This document shows positions 1 through 9,255 of a stretch of DNA of 41,175 nucleotides, one piece after another (position 1 is the stretch's first letter; every line of letters begins with the position of its first letter). The translations under genes and the position numbers were made by a program. The notes under the pieces are model-generated. The model did no database searches. It saw nothing but the letters and a program-made list of their open reading frames with translations, and had not been told where the DNA came from. The stretch is from Flavobacteriales bacterium (GTDB lineage Bacteria > Bacteroidota > Bacteroidia > Flavobacteriales > TMED113), in the NCBI GenBank assembly GCA_002722215.1, contig PBKX01000014.1:34111-75285 (forward strand), given 5' to 3'.

Positions 1-1230
1 TTTTTAATTTACAAAGTCAGTCATCGTATCAATGCACAAAGTAGTTTAGTCCAAAAACAATTATCTACTCTGACCAATAGTGTTCAAGAAATTATTTCAT
101 CGATTCGCTTAATTAAATCTTTTGTTCGTGAAAAGATAATTAGAAAGCATTTTAATGATATTTCAGAGAAGTATATGATTGAGAGTATTCAATTATCAAA
201 AATAAATTCTATTTTTTTTCCCTTAATATTACTTTTAGTCGGTGCTAGTATTATCCTGACTGTTTATGTTGGTGGTTTATTAGTTGTTGATCAACTAATC
301 ACAGTTGGTCAAGTTGCAGAATTTATAATTTATGTAAATATGTTGACTTGGCCAGTAACCTCTATTGGGTGGGTTACAGAAGTTATTCAAAGGGCGGCTG
401 CATCACAATCTAGAATTAATGAATTTCTAAATACTACTGATTATACGCCTTTTCATGAAAGTTCTAAAATGAAATTTTCAAATTTCAAATTTATAAAATC
501 TATATCTTTTCTAGATGTGTCATTTAAATATAATGATTCTGCTATTTTTGCTTTAAAGTCGCTAGATTTTCAACTTAAATTCAATGCTCAAAATATAGCT
601 TTTGTTGGTCATGTGGGCTCTGGAAAAACGACGGTGCTACAACTTTTAACTGGTTTGTTGTTGCCATCTTCCGGTAAGATGTTATTTGATAATTTATCAT
701 TCAAAGATTTTCGTTTTGATTTATTTAGACATCATATTTCCTATGTACATCAAGATGTTTTTTTGTTTTCAGATTCTATTAGGAATAATATTCTATTTGG
801 TGTTGAAAATATTCGAGAGGATGAGTTATTAAATGTGTCAGAAAAAATGTGCATATTGGCAGAGATTAAGTCTTTTAAAGATGGTTTTGATACACAAGTC
901 GGTGAGGGAGGCATTATGCTTTCGGGAGGTCAAAAGCAACGTATAGCACTTGCACGTGCAATTATCAGAAAGCCAAAATTTCTAATACTAGATGACGCGT
1001 TATCTAATGTTGATTCTGATACGGAGTGTAAAATCATTAATTATATTAAGTCAGAGCTGAAGAATACAACGATTGTGTTAACCTCAAATCGGTTATCAGT
1101 TTTATCATCATGTGATCAGATTTTTGTTTTAAACTCAGGAAATTTAGTGCAGCAAGGGAGCCATGAAGACTTAATGAAAATAGAGGGAGAGTATAGAAAA
1201 TTATTTTTTAATCAAATGCTTCTACAATAA
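1..1230 (+). CDS. ABC exporter, transmembrane + ATPase (MsbA-like), 5'-truncated by window edge
   Basis: Reading frame is open from base 1 (FLIYKVSHRINAQSSLVQKQLSTLTNSVQEIISSIRLIKSFVRE...), so the ORF-track start at 175 is internal. Walker A 'GHVGSGKTT', signature 'LSGGQKQRIALARA', Walker B 'FLILDDALS'. Confidence 0.93.
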   Translation, partial: FLIYKVSHRINAQSSLVQKQLSTLTNSVQEIISSIRLIKSFVREKIIRKHFNDISEKYMIESIQLSKINSIFFPLILLLVGASIILTVYVGGLLVVDQLITVGQVAEFIIYVNMLTWPVTSIGWVTEVIQRAAASQSRINEFLNTTDYTPFHESSKMKFSNFKFIKSISFLDVSFKYNDSAIFALKSLDFQLKFNAQNIAFVGHVGSGKTTVLQLLTGLLLPSSGKMLFDNLSFKDFRFDLFRHHISYVHQDVFLFSDSIRNNILFGVENIREDELLNVSEKMCILAEIKSFKDGFDTQVGEGGIMLSGGQKQRIALARAIIRKPKFLILDDALSNVDSDTECKIINYIKSELKNTTIVLTSNRLSVLSSCDQIFVLNSGNLVQQGSHEDLMKIEGEYRKLFFNQMLLQ

Positions 1231-1233
1231 ATC

Positions 1234-1263
1234 TTTGAATCTAAATATATTTTTATAGATTTG
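1234..1263 (+). promoter_or_regulatory. Bacteroidota-type promoter upstream of the DUF3276 gene (TTTG -18 nt- TAGATTTG)
   Basis: TTTG at 1234-1237 and TAGATTTG at 1256-1263, 18-nt spacer, matching the Bacteroidota -33 TTTG / -7 TAnnTTTG consensus; start codon at 1291. Confidence 0.55.
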
Positions 1264-1290
1264 CTCAATAACTAATAATTTGAGATAAAA

Positions 1291-1632
1291 ATGGAAGGAA
1301 AAGAAAATTATGAAAGAGAAGAGATTTTTTCAAAATCTGTTCGAGCAGGTAGAAGAACATATTTTTTTGATGTTAGATCTACTAGGGCGGAAGATTATTA
1401 TATGACTATTACTGAAAGTAAAAAATTTAGTAACGACGATGGTTCTGCTCATTATAAGAAGCATAAAATTTATCTATATAAAGAGGATTTTGATCAATTC
1501 GCTGAGGCTTTTAAAGAAGTTTCGGATTTTATTTTTGATAAAAAGGGACGTGATGTAATTACTAATAATGAATCAACTGAAGATTCAAAAGATCCTGAAA
1601 GTTTTTCAGATATTAAATTTGAAGATATTTAG
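1291..1632 (+). CDS. DUF3276 / PUR-alpha-like family protein
   Basis: EEIFSKSVRAGRRTYFFDVRSTRAEDYYMTITESKK...HKIYLYKEDFDQFAEAF is the characteristic DUF3276 pattern of Bacteroidota. Confidence 0.85.
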   Translation: MEGKENYEREEIFSKSVRAGRRTYFFDVRSTRAEDYYMTITESKKFSNDDGSAHYKKHKIYLYKEDFDQFAEAFKEVSDFIFDKKGRDVITNNESTEDSKDPESFSDIKFEDI

Positions 1633-1661
1633 TTTTTGATTATTTGTGTCTTAAGTATTTA

Positions 1662-1685
1662 AAAAAGCGGGAACCCCCGCTTTTT
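1662..1685. terminator. Intrinsic terminator, potentially bidirectional (DUF3276 on +, SRP RNA on -)
   Basis: Perfect inverted repeat AAAAAGCGGG (1662-1671) - AACC - CCCGCTTTTT (1676-1685), T-rich on the 3' side on both strands. Confidence 0.8.
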
Positions 1686-1705
1686 GTTTTTTGCCAAAAA
1701 AAAAA

Positions 1706-1802
1706 GGCAAGCTACTTACATCACACCGCTACAACCACCTTATCCTTGCTGTCTTCCGACCCTGGGGAGGTTCGGTAGGAGCTGGTTGTGTAAGACTTGC
1801 CC
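1706..1802 (-). ncRNA. ffs: Bacterial small signal recognition particle RNA (4.5S/SRP RNA)
   Basis: Minus strand reads GGCAAGTCTTACACAACCAGCTCCTACCGAACCTCCCCAGGGTCGGAAGACAGCAAGGATAAGGTGGTTGTAGCGGTGTGATGTAAGTAGCTTGCC. Contains the SRP helix 8 core (CCAGGGUC-GGAA-GACAGCAAGG) with GGAA tetraloop closed by GUC/GAC. End helices pair (GGCAAG/CTTGCC, CTTACA/TGTAAG, CAACCA/TGGTTG). Followed by a T-run on the minus strand. Confidence 0.92.
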
Positions 1803-1806
1803 ATAG

Positions 1807-1814
1807 CAAAAGTA
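1807..1814 (-). promoter_or_regulatory. -7 element TACTTTTG of the SRP RNA promoter
   Basis: Plus-strand CAAAAGTA = minus-strand TACTTTTG (TAnnTTTG), placed about 5 nt upstream of the predicted SRP RNA 5' end. Confidence 0.5.
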
Positions 1815-1858
1815 ATGTTATTTTAGCATTCTTTCATACTTTCAATGATAAATTTATT

Positions 1859-2365
1859 ATGAATAAAACAATGAAAAATTATTCTTGTTTTCAAGGCCTG
1901 AATCTTGGTTTATTACTTATTTTAGTAACAACTTGTTGTTATTTATATGATTCAGCGATGATTTTACCTCAGCTGAATATTTATTCTTGTAGTTTTATTT
2001 TATTGCTATTAACTTATCCTGTGTTTATATTAAATAGGTTTAAGTTCTGCATTCAACATCGTACGTTTAAAAATTATTTTTCAATTACTTTTTTAGTGAT
2101 GCTAATAGCCTTATTGTTAACAACTATATATTTGTATTTTCTGTATAATTATCTAGATAATACATTAATGTCTGAATATATTGATTATCAATATAATAAA
2201 TGTGTGTTGAGCTCTACTTGTAATATGTCTTTTCAATTGTTTTCAGATTATTATAAAAATACACATTTCTCGATTTTCGGGCAATTTCAGTCATATCTAT
2301 TTAGCTTAATCCCTTGCACACTATACTCAGCAATTATATCTTTGTTAATGAAAACTATTAAGTAG
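1859..2365 (+). CDS. DUF4199-like four-TM membrane protein
   Basis: MNKTMKNYSCFQGLNLGLLLILVTTCCYLY...; hydrophobic helices, immediately upstream of a GtrB-like GT2, typical for DUF4199 in Bacteroidota. The ORF-track start 1691 is rejected because it lies in the SRP RNA. Confidence 0.65.
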   Translation: MNKTMKNYSCFQGLNLGLLLILVTTCCYLYDSAMILPQLNIYSCSFILLLLTYPVFILNRFKFCIQHRTFKNYFSITFLVMLIALLLTTIYLYFLYNYLDNTLMSEYIDYQYNKCVLSSTCNMSFQLFSDYYKNTHFSIFGQFQSYLFSLIPCTLYSAIISLLMKTIK

Positions 2366-2367
2366 CT

Positions 2368-3306
2368 ATGCACTTATCAATTATTATTCCTTTATTTAAC
2401 GAGTCAGAATCTTTAAAGATTCTTGCTGATGAAATTCATTCTGTTTTAAATGATTTGAATTATGTCTATGAAATTATTTTCATTGATGATGGTAGCACGG
2501 ATAATTCTTGGGATATTATCCGTTCTCTGACTTCAGAGACTAATATAAAAGCAATACGATTAAAAAAAAATATAGGCAAGTCAACTGCCTTAGATTTGGG
2601 ATTTTTACATGCAAATGGTAAAGTAGTTATTACGATGGATGCAGATTTACAAGATGACCCTCATGAAATTCCAGCATTGTATAATATGATTATCAATGAT
2701 GGTTATGATTTAGTTTCTGGCTGGAAAAAAAATCGATTAGATCCAATCTCAAAAACAATTCCAACAAAACTTTATAATTGGGCTACTAGGATGATGTCGG
2801 GAATATCTCTCCATGATTTTAATTGTGGTTTGAAAGCGTATTCTTTAGATGTGGTAAAAGCAATTAAATTATCTGGAGAAATGCATAGATATATACCTCT
2901 TTTAGCAAAACATGCAGGGTATGATAAAATTGGCGAAAAAATAATCCATCATAGAAAAAGAACTTATGGTGAAACAAAATATGGTGGTTGGAATCGTTTT
3001 TCTAATGGCCTTCTGGATTTAATTTCGATTTCTTTTTTACATAAATTTGGCAAGGCTCCAATGCATTTGTTTGGATTTTTAGGCATCGTATGCTTTCTAA
3101 TAGGTTTTGTTATTGCCGCATATTTAACATATACTAAAATTATATTATTACAGTTTAATATGACAGATCGACCTTTGTTTTATCTTGGTATGTTGTGTAT
3201 GATTATAGGTACTCAACTATTTTTATCAGGGTTTTTAGGAGAATTAATTATCAGGAATAAACCTGCTAATCATGTTGATAAAATTAGTCAAAAAATAGGA
3301 TTTTAA
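2368..3306 (+). CDS. Glycosyltransferase family 2, GtrB/DPM1-like with two C-terminal TM helices
   Basis: LSIIIPLFNESESLKILADEI...IFIDDGSTDNSW...TMDADLQDDPHEIP... Confidence 0.92.
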   Translation: MHLSIIIPLFNESESLKILADEIHSVLNDLNYVYEIIFIDDGSTDNSWDIIRSLTSETNIKAIRLKKNIGKSTALDLGFLHANGKVVITMDADLQDDPHEIPALYNMIINDGYDLVSGWKKNRLDPISKTIPTKLYNWATRMMSGISLHDFNCGLKAYSLDVVKAIKLSGEMHRYIPLLAKHAGYDKIGEKIIHHRKRTYGETKYGGWNRFSNGLLDLISISFLHKFGKAPMHLFGFLGIVCFLIGFVIAAYLTYTKIILLQFNMTDRPLFYLGMLCMIIGTQLFLSGFLGELIIRNKPANHVDKISQKIGF

Positions 3307-3310
3307 TGTA

Positions 3311-4468
3311 GTGAAAAAAATTATTATAGGCCCTACTTATCCTCTCAGAGGAGGTATTTCACAGAGCAATTATGCGCTTCAAAGTTATTTTGAAGGCCAA
3401 GGTGAAGATGTGGCTATTGTTTCATATAGTTTACAGTATCCAAAATGGCTTTTTCCGGGTAAAAAACAAACAGTAAATGGTTTAGAAAGGAATGTAAAGA
3501 ATACCTTTAATTTAATTAATACATTAAATCCTTTTTCTTGGGTAAAAGTAGCGCAGTGGATTTCTACTAAAAAACCGAGTTATGTCATAGTCCGATATTG
3601 GCATCCTTATTTTGCTATTTGTTTAAGTTTGATATTGGCTTTAATTCGGAAAAAATCAATATTTATTATTGCTTGGATTGATAATGTGCATCCACACGAA
3701 TCTGTTCCTTTTCAGGATATTTTAACTAGGCTCTTCTTGCGTAATTGTGACGCATTTGTTGTAATGTCAAAATCTGTCCAAAAAGATTTAATAGATTGTC
3801 ACAATATTAGTAATAAGAAGATTGTAGTTTCTCCACATCCTATTTACAATGTTTTTGGTCGGTCAATTAATAAAAATGTTGCAAAAAAAAATCTTGGTAT
3901 ATCAAATCTTTCGATTAAAAATAATGATAAGTATATTTTATTTTTTGGATTGGTAAGAAAATATAAAGGATTAAATCTTTTATTAGAAGTCATGGCGTCA
4001 GAAATAATCCGAAAAATGAATATAAAATTAATTATAGCAGGTGAGTTTTATGATAATAAAGAAAATTACATGAAAAAAATTGATTCATTAGGGATTGGGG
4101 ATCACATTATTATACATGATCATTATATTGGAAATGATGATGTGGTAAATTATTTTTGTGCTTCAGACATTGTAGTTCAACCATATATTACTGCTACTCA
4201 AAGTGGTGTCTCGATGGTTGCTTATAATTTTAACAAACCCATGATTTTAACTGACGTAGGTGGATTGTCAGAGTACCTTGTTCATAAAAAAAACGGATAT
4301 TTAGTAAACCCTAATGTAGAAGATATTGTTTTGGCTTTGGAGGATTATTATGTCAATGATAGAGAGAAGATATTTAGTGATTTCATGATCGCTCAAAGAA
4401 ATGATTATAGTTGGGGTAAATTAGCTAGAACATTTAATGAACTATATAAAACATCAAAATATGCATAA
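3311..4468 (+). CDS. Glycosyltransferase family 4-like (GTG start)
   Basis: KKIIIGPTYPLRGGISQSNYAL...; C-terminal GT-B donor region 'ASDIVVQPYITATQSGVSMVAYNFNKPMILTDVGGLSEYL'. Confidence 0.88.
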   Translation: MKKIIIGPTYPLRGGISQSNYALQSYFEGQGEDVAIVSYSLQYPKWLFPGKKQTVNGLERNVKNTFNLINTLNPFSWVKVAQWISTKKPSYVIVRYWHPYFAICLSLILALIRKKSIFIIAWIDNVHPHESVPFQDILTRLFLRNCDAFVVMSKSVQKDLIDCHNISNKKIVVSPHPIYNVFGRSINKNVAKKNLGISNLSIKNNDKYILFFGLVRKYKGLNLLLEVMASEIIRKMNIKLIIAGEFYDNKENYMKKIDSLGIGDHIIIHDHYIGNDDVVNYFCASDIVVQPYITATQSGVSMVAYNFNKPMILTDVGGLSEYLVHKKNGYLVNPNVEDIVLALEDYYVNDREKIFSDFMIAQRNDYSWGKLARTFNELYKTSKYA

Positions 4469-5117
4469 ACTAACACTTTTGATTTTTTTAATTTATAGTT
4501 TTTCAACTGCACAAAATGAATTTAATGCGCAAGGGAAAAGATCTGGCACTTGGTTTGGGTATCATGATAATGGAGGTGTTAAGTATAGCGGAGAATTTAT
4601 TGATGGTAAAGAGACTGGAATTTTCAAGTATTATGATTATAATGGGAATTTGGTTATCCAATTGGAATATGTTGAAAATGGTGTTCGTAGTCAAGCGACT
4701 CTGTATTATTCTAATGGCGCTTTAAAGTCTAAAGGTGAATATCTTAATAAGGAAAAACACGGTTCTTGGCTCTATTATAATCTTGAAGGGAATATTGTTG
4801 GAAAAGAAAATTTTTCAAATGGTTTACTGAACGGAGAGTGTCAATTTTTTTATGAAAGTGGTGTGCTCGCAGAAAAATATAATTATTTCAATAACTTGAG
4901 AGAAGGTGTTTCTGAAATTTATTATCAATCTGGATACCTTAACATGAGAGGTCAATATCATTTAGATGAACTAGAAGGAGACGTAGAATTTTATTATGAT
5001 AAAATTAATCAATTAGAGTCAGTAGGAAAATATAAAATGGGGCTTAAAGATTCAATTTGGATTTTCTTTGATAAAATGGGTGATACATTGGATGTATATG
5101 ACTATAGGCGAGATTAA
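4461..5117 (+). CDS. Secreted MORN-variant (YwqK-family) repeat protein
   Basis: Signal peptide MHKLTLLIFLIYSFSTAQ; repeats such as 'GKRSGTWFGYHDNGGVKYSGEFIDGKETGIFKYYDYNGNLV'. Start placed at 4461 rather than 4437 because it gives a clean signal peptide. Confidence 0.75.
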   Translation: MHKLTLLIFLIYSFSTAQNEFNAQGKRSGTWFGYHDNGGVKYSGEFIDGKETGIFKYYDYNGNLVIQLEYVENGVRSQATLYYSNGALKSKGEYLNKEKHGSWLYYNLEGNIVGKENFSNGLLNGECQFFYESGVLAEKYNYFNNLREGVSEIYYQSGYLNMRGQYHLDELEGDVEFYYDKINQLESVGKYKMGLKDSIWIFFDKMGDTLDVYDYRRD

Positions 5118-5136
5118 TTTTTAATGAAAGAATAAT

Positions 5137-5144
5137 TAAATTTG
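5137..5144 (+). promoter_or_regulatory. Candidate -7 element TAAATTTG for the subtilase gene
   Basis: TAAATTTG ends 9 nt before the ATG at 5154; no clear -33 partner seen. Confidence 0.35.
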
Positions 5145-5153
5145 TAATATAAT

Positions 5154-6749
5154 ATGATAAAATTTTTTTTCCCGTTTTTTATTATTTTTTCATTTTGCTC
5201 TTCGCAGTCTAGTAATTGGTGGATTTTCTTTAATGATAAATCTTGTAGTAAGGATATTAAACTTTCTAATGAATCTATTAATAGAAGATTAATGCAGAAT
5301 ATCCAATTTGATTATCATGATCTGCCTGTTTGTGATGAATATATTACTATTTTAAAAAAACATGATTTAAAGATTCGTCACCAATCTAGGTGGTTGAATG
5401 CGGTTTCAATTAGTCTTGATTCACCTGATTTACTTGAGGATTTGTGGGATTATGATTTTGTAAAATATGTTCGGCCAGTAGCTAAAATGATTAAGAATCA
5501 GGGCCCTATTTTGTATGCTAGGGACATAGATTTATATAATACTGATCATGAAATCAATGCTTTTCCATATGGTATTTCGTTTAATCAAATAGATATGTTA
5601 GGAGGGGTTGCTTTGCACGATGTGGGATTTTTAGGTAGTGGAATTAATATTGCTGTTTTTGATGCTGGTTTTACAGGAGTTGAGTCATTGCCTATCTTTG
5701 AGAATGTATGGAATAATAATCAAATAATTGATATGTATGATTTTGTCGATAATGATGATAATGTGTTCAATGGTAGTGTGCATGGAACTATGGTTTTGTC
5801 AACCATGGCCGGTTATATGTTAGATAGTTTAGTTGGATCAGCTATAGAGTCAAATTATATATTATTGAGAACCGAAGATTCTAATTCGGAAACTTTAGTT
5901 GAAGAAGATAATTGGGCAGCAGCGGCAGAATATGCTGATTCAGTTGGTGCACATATTATTAATTCTTCATTAGGATATACGATTTTATATGATGACACAT
6001 TAAATAGTCATTCATATACTGATATGGATGGTAATTCTACTATTATTACTGTCGCAGCAGATTTAGCTGCTTCGAGAGGTATCTTAGTTGTTAATAGTGC
6101 TGGGAATAGTGGTAATAGTGATTGGTATTATATAGGTGCGCCAGCAGATGGTGATAGTGTGTTGTCTGTTGGTGCTGTTAATAGTTTAGGGCAGGTAGCT
6201 GACTTTAGCTCTAGAGGACCTACTTATGATGGTCGAATAAAACCGAATATTTGCGCACAAGGAGTTAATACTGTTGTTGCCGATTTAGATTCTACAATTA
6301 GATATGGTAATGGCACTTCTTTTTCAGCTCCAATCATTTCAGGTTTATCAGCATGTTTATGGGAGGCACTTTCTTATAATAATCTTGATGTAAATAATAT
6401 GATGCTTTTTTCTGCTATTCAAGAATCTGCTCATTTATTTAATGCTCCAAATGATTCTTTAGGTTATGGTATACCAGATTTCTATCAAGCCTATTTAAAT
6501 AGTTTAGTATTGCCAACTCAAGATATTGATTTCAAATTTTATCCAAATCCATTTCAAGATAATTTAGTGATTTATAATGGAGAAAATACATCGTTTTATA
6601 TCGATGTGTTTGATCTTGTGGGTTTTCCTGTTTATTCTCGAAAAATATCTGCCGAGTATAATAATATTATGTTATCTGATCTCAATTCAGGTCTATATTT
6701 ATTGAAAATCCGAGAACTGGGACAAGTATATTCCATGATTAAACTGTAG
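5154..6749 (+). CDS. Secreted S8 (subtilisin-like) serine peptidase with T9SS type A sorting domain
   Basis: Asp 'NIAVFDAGF', His 'NGSVHGTMVLSTMAG', Ser 'NGTSFSAPIISGL'; C-terminal 'FKFYPNPFQDNLVIYN...LNSGLYLLKI' T9SS sorting signature. Confidence 0.93.
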   Translation: MIKFFFPFFIIFSFCSSQSSNWWIFFNDKSCSKDIKLSNESINRRLMQNIQFDYHDLPVCDEYITILKKHDLKIRHQSRWLNAVSISLDSPDLLEDLWDYDFVKYVRPVAKMIKNQGPILYARDIDLYNTDHEINAFPYGISFNQIDMLGGVALHDVGFLGSGINIAVFDAGFTGVESLPIFENVWNNNQIIDMYDFVDNDDNVFNGSVHGTMVLSTMAGYMLDSLVGSAIESNYILLRTEDSNSETLVEEDNWAAAAEYADSVGAHIINSSLGYTILYDDTLNSHSYTDMDGNSTIITVAADLAASRGILVVNSAGNSGNSDWYYIGAPADGDSVLSVGAVNSLGQVADFSSRGPTYDGRIKPNICAQGVNTVVADLDSTIRYGNGTSFSAPIISGLSACLWEALSYNNLDVNNMMLFSAIQESAHLFNAPNDSLGYGIPDFYQAYLNSLVLPTQDIDFKFYPNPFQDNLVIYNGENTSFYIDVFDLVGFPVYSRKISAEYNNIMLSDLNSGLYLLKIRELGQVYSMIKL

Positions 6750-6751
6750 CT

Positions 6752-7693
6752 ATGAAAAATAGAATTTTAGATTTATTTAGTATTAAATATCCTATTGTCC
6801 AGGCTGGTATGGTTTGGTGTAGTGGTTGGCGTTTAGCTGCTGCTGTGAGTAATTCAGGTGGCTTGGGTGTCATTGGTGCTGGATCTATGAGTCCAGATCT
6901 TTTAAAGGAACATGTTCAGAAATGTCGTTCCAATACTCACAATAATTTTGCAGTTAATATTCCTCTTTTCTCAAAATACACATCTACTCATATTGATATT
7001 ATCATTAAAGAGAATGTTCCTATAGCTTTTACATCTGCAGGTAATCCAGAAATTTGGACTAAAAAATTACAATCTCATGGTATAATTGTTGTACATGTGA
7101 TTTCAAACTTAAAGTTTGCGTTAAAAGCTGTTAATGCAGGTGTAGATGCATTGGTTTGTGAAGGGTTCGAGGCTGGCGGGCATAATGGAAGAGATGAAAC
7201 AACCACCTTCTGTTTAGTCCCATTAATTAAAAAACATGTTACGATTCCAATGATTGCTGCTGGTGGTATTTCTTGTGGCAAATCAATGTTAGCAGCAATC
7301 GTTTTAGGTGCGGATGCTGTTCAAATTGGATCGCGATTTGTTGTGTCGGATGAGAGTTCGGCGCATATTAATTTTAAAAATCAAATTCTTGCGTCAAAAG
7401 AAGGTGATACTATTTTAACCTTAAAAGAATTAACGCCTGTTCGTATGTTAAAGAATAATTTTTACAATAAAATAGAATATGCATATTCAATCAAAGCCAA
7501 TTCAGATATGTTGAAAGAAATATTAGGTAAAGGGCGTGCTAAAAAAGGAATGTTTTTAGGTGATTTAGATGATGGAGAATTAGAAATTGGGCAAGTAGCA
7601 TGTTTGTTAGAGTCGATTCAGCCAGCATCTTTGATTATTCAAGAAATTATTAACGAATTTAATTTTGAAAAAAATAGGTTGATAAAATTATAG
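6752..7693 (+). CDS. NAD(P)H-dependent flavin oxidoreductase (nitronate monooxygenase / FabK-like)
   Basis: YPIVQAGMVWCSGWRLAAAVSNSGGLGVIGAG...; 'CEGFEAGGHNGRDETTTFCLVPLI', 'PMIAAGGISCGKSMLAAIVLGADAVQIGSRF'. Confidence 0.88.
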   Translation: MKNRILDLFSIKYPIVQAGMVWCSGWRLAAAVSNSGGLGVIGAGSMSPDLLKEHVQKCRSNTHNNFAVNIPLFSKYTSTHIDIIIKENVPIAFTSAGNPEIWTKKLQSHGIIVVHVISNLKFALKAVNAGVDALVCEGFEAGGHNGRDETTTFCLVPLIKKHVTIPMIAAGGISCGKSMLAAIVLGADAVQIGSRFVVSDESSAHINFKNQILASKEGDTILTLKELTPVRMLKNNFYNKIEYAYSIKANSDMLKEILGKGRAKKGMFLGDLDDGELEIGQVACLLESIQPASLIIQEIINEFNFEKNRLIKL

Positions 7694-7727
7694 TGGTTTT
7701 AAATCTTATTTTTTCTACTATTTTTAT

Positions 7728-7735
7728 TAAATTTG
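7728..7735 (+). promoter_or_regulatory. Candidate -7 element TAAATTTG for guaB
   Basis: TAAATTTG 25 nt upstream of the ATG at 7761. Confidence 0.4.
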
Positions 7736-7760
7736 CACTCATTTTTTATGATGTGTTTCA

Positions 7761-9221
7761 ATGGATTTTGATAATAATTTACAGCAAGGATTTACATTTG
7801 ATGATGTGTTGTTAGTGCCTGCATACTCTGATGTGTTGCCTGGAGATGTGTCTACTAGCACGGCTTTTTCTAGAAATATTAATATTAGTATTCCAATTAT
7901 ATCGGCTGCTATGGACACTGTTTCTGAATCTCAAATGGCCATTGCTTTAGCTAGGGAGGGTGGAATCTCAGTTATTCATAAAAACATGAGTATAGAAGAT
8001 CAAGCAAAGCAAATAAGCATTGTTAAAAGATCGGAAAGTGGTATTATTCTTGATCCAGTGACATTAACTGAAAAGGCAACTGCTCTAGATGCAAAAAATG
8101 TAATGGCAGACAATAATATTGGCGGGATTCCAATTGTCGATAGTGAAAAAAAATTAATTGGTATTGTAACAAGTCGAGATTTAAGGTTTGAAAAAAAATT
8201 AGATCAAAAGATTACTCAAGTTATGACCTCAGAAGGTTTAATTACTACTGATAAATCCACATCCTTAGAAGCGGCAGAAAGCATATTGCAAAAAAATCGA
8301 ATTGAAAAATTGCCGGTTGTAAGCCCTGCTAATAAATTGATTGGCTTAATTACTTATCGAGATATAATGAAAGTCAAAGAACAACCAAAGGCTTGTAAAG
8401 ATGCTTTAGGTAGACTTCGAGTAGCTGCAGCTATTGGTGTAGGTGAAGATGCATTTAATCGAGCTAAAGCATTAGTTCGTGAAGGTGTTGATGCTCTCGT
8501 TATTGATACTGCACATGCACATAGTAAATTAGTGATTGAAACGTTAGAATCAATCAAAAGTAACTTTCCAAATGTTGATTGTATAGTTGGTAATATTGCA
8601 ACACCATCAGCCGCAGATTTATTAATTGCAAAAGGTGCAGATGCTATTAAAGTAGGTATTGGTCCAGGATCCATATGTACTACTAGAATTATATCAGGAG
8701 TCGGAGTGCCTCAATTAACTGCTATCTACGAAGTTTGTAAAAAGGCAAAAAAATCTAAGATACCAGTAATTGCGGATGGAGGTATTCGTTTTTCTGGAGA
8801 TATAGTTAAAGCATTGGCAGCAGGTTCGTCCTCTGTGATGTTAGGATCTTTATTGGCTGGTTTAGAAGAGTCCCCTGGAGAAACTATAATTTATGAGGGT
8901 AGAAAATTTAAAGCTTATAGAGGAATGGGATCAATTGATGCAATGCAACAGGGTTCTGCTGATAGATATTTTCAAAAAAAAGATCATAAGCATAAAATGA
9001 TACCTGAGGGTATAGTAGGTAGAGTGCCTTATAAAGGAAAACTCTCCGAAGTTTTATTTCAATACATAGGTGGGTTAAGATCTGGTATGGGTTATTGTGG
9101 AGCTAAAGATTTAATGGCCCTAAGGAATGCAAAATTTACAAAAATTACTGGTGCAGGAGTTAGTGAAAGTCATCCACACAATGTTACTATTACTAAAGAG
9201 GCACCCAATTATAGTCGATAA
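7761..9221 (+). CDS. guaB: IMP dehydrogenase with CBS domains
   Basis: [20 protein letters not shown]...; catalytic loop '[24 protein letters not shown]'; '[10 protein letters not shown]'. Confidence 0.97.
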   Translation: MDFDNNLQQGFTFDDVLLVPAYSDVLPGDVSTSTAFSRNINISIPIISAAMDTVSESQMAIALAREGGISVIHKNMSIEDQAKQISIVKRSESGIILDPVTLTEKATALDAKNVMADNNIGGIPIVDSEKKLIGIVTSRDLRFEKKLDQKITQVMTSEGLITTDKSTSLEAAESILQKNRIEKLPVVSPANKLIGLITYRDIMKVKEQPKACKDALGRLRVAAAIGVGEDAFNRAKALVREGVDALVIDTAHAHSKLVIETLESIKSNFPNVDCIVGNIATPSAADLLIAKGADAIKVGIGPGSICTTRIISGVGVPQLTAIYEVCKKAKKSKIPVIADGGIRFSGDIVKALAAGSSSVMLGSLLAGLEESPGETIIYEGRKFKAYRGMGSIDAMQQGSADRYFQKKDHKHKMIPEGIVGRVPYKGKLSEVLFQYIGGLRSGMGYCGAKDLMALRNAKFTKITGAGVSESHPHNVTITKEAPNYSR

Positions 9222-9255
9222 TGTTAAAATCATTAATTATTTAAAATATATAACC

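Noticed and set aside
1691-1858. N-terminal 56 aa of the ORF-track protein 1691..2365
   Set aside because: It is the antisense of the SRP RNA and has no protein-like features; the protein start is placed at 1859.
4461-5117. YwqK-family 'antitoxin' as part of a toxin-antitoxin system
   Set aside because: No toxin-like gene is adjacent. The protein has a signal peptide and MORN-like repeats, so the antitoxin label is probably only a family-name artefact.
8354-8674. 106-aa minus-strand ORF inside guaB, and similar ORFs at 4503-4694, 7075-7281, 13076-13318, 13411-13608, 22175-22441, 23755-23952, 24525-24731, 26175-26396, 26555-26761, 27633-27896, 35658-35843, 37846-38220
   Set aside because: Shadow ORFs lying wholly or almost wholly opposite well-supported genes, low-complexity composition, no recognisable motifs or upstream signals.
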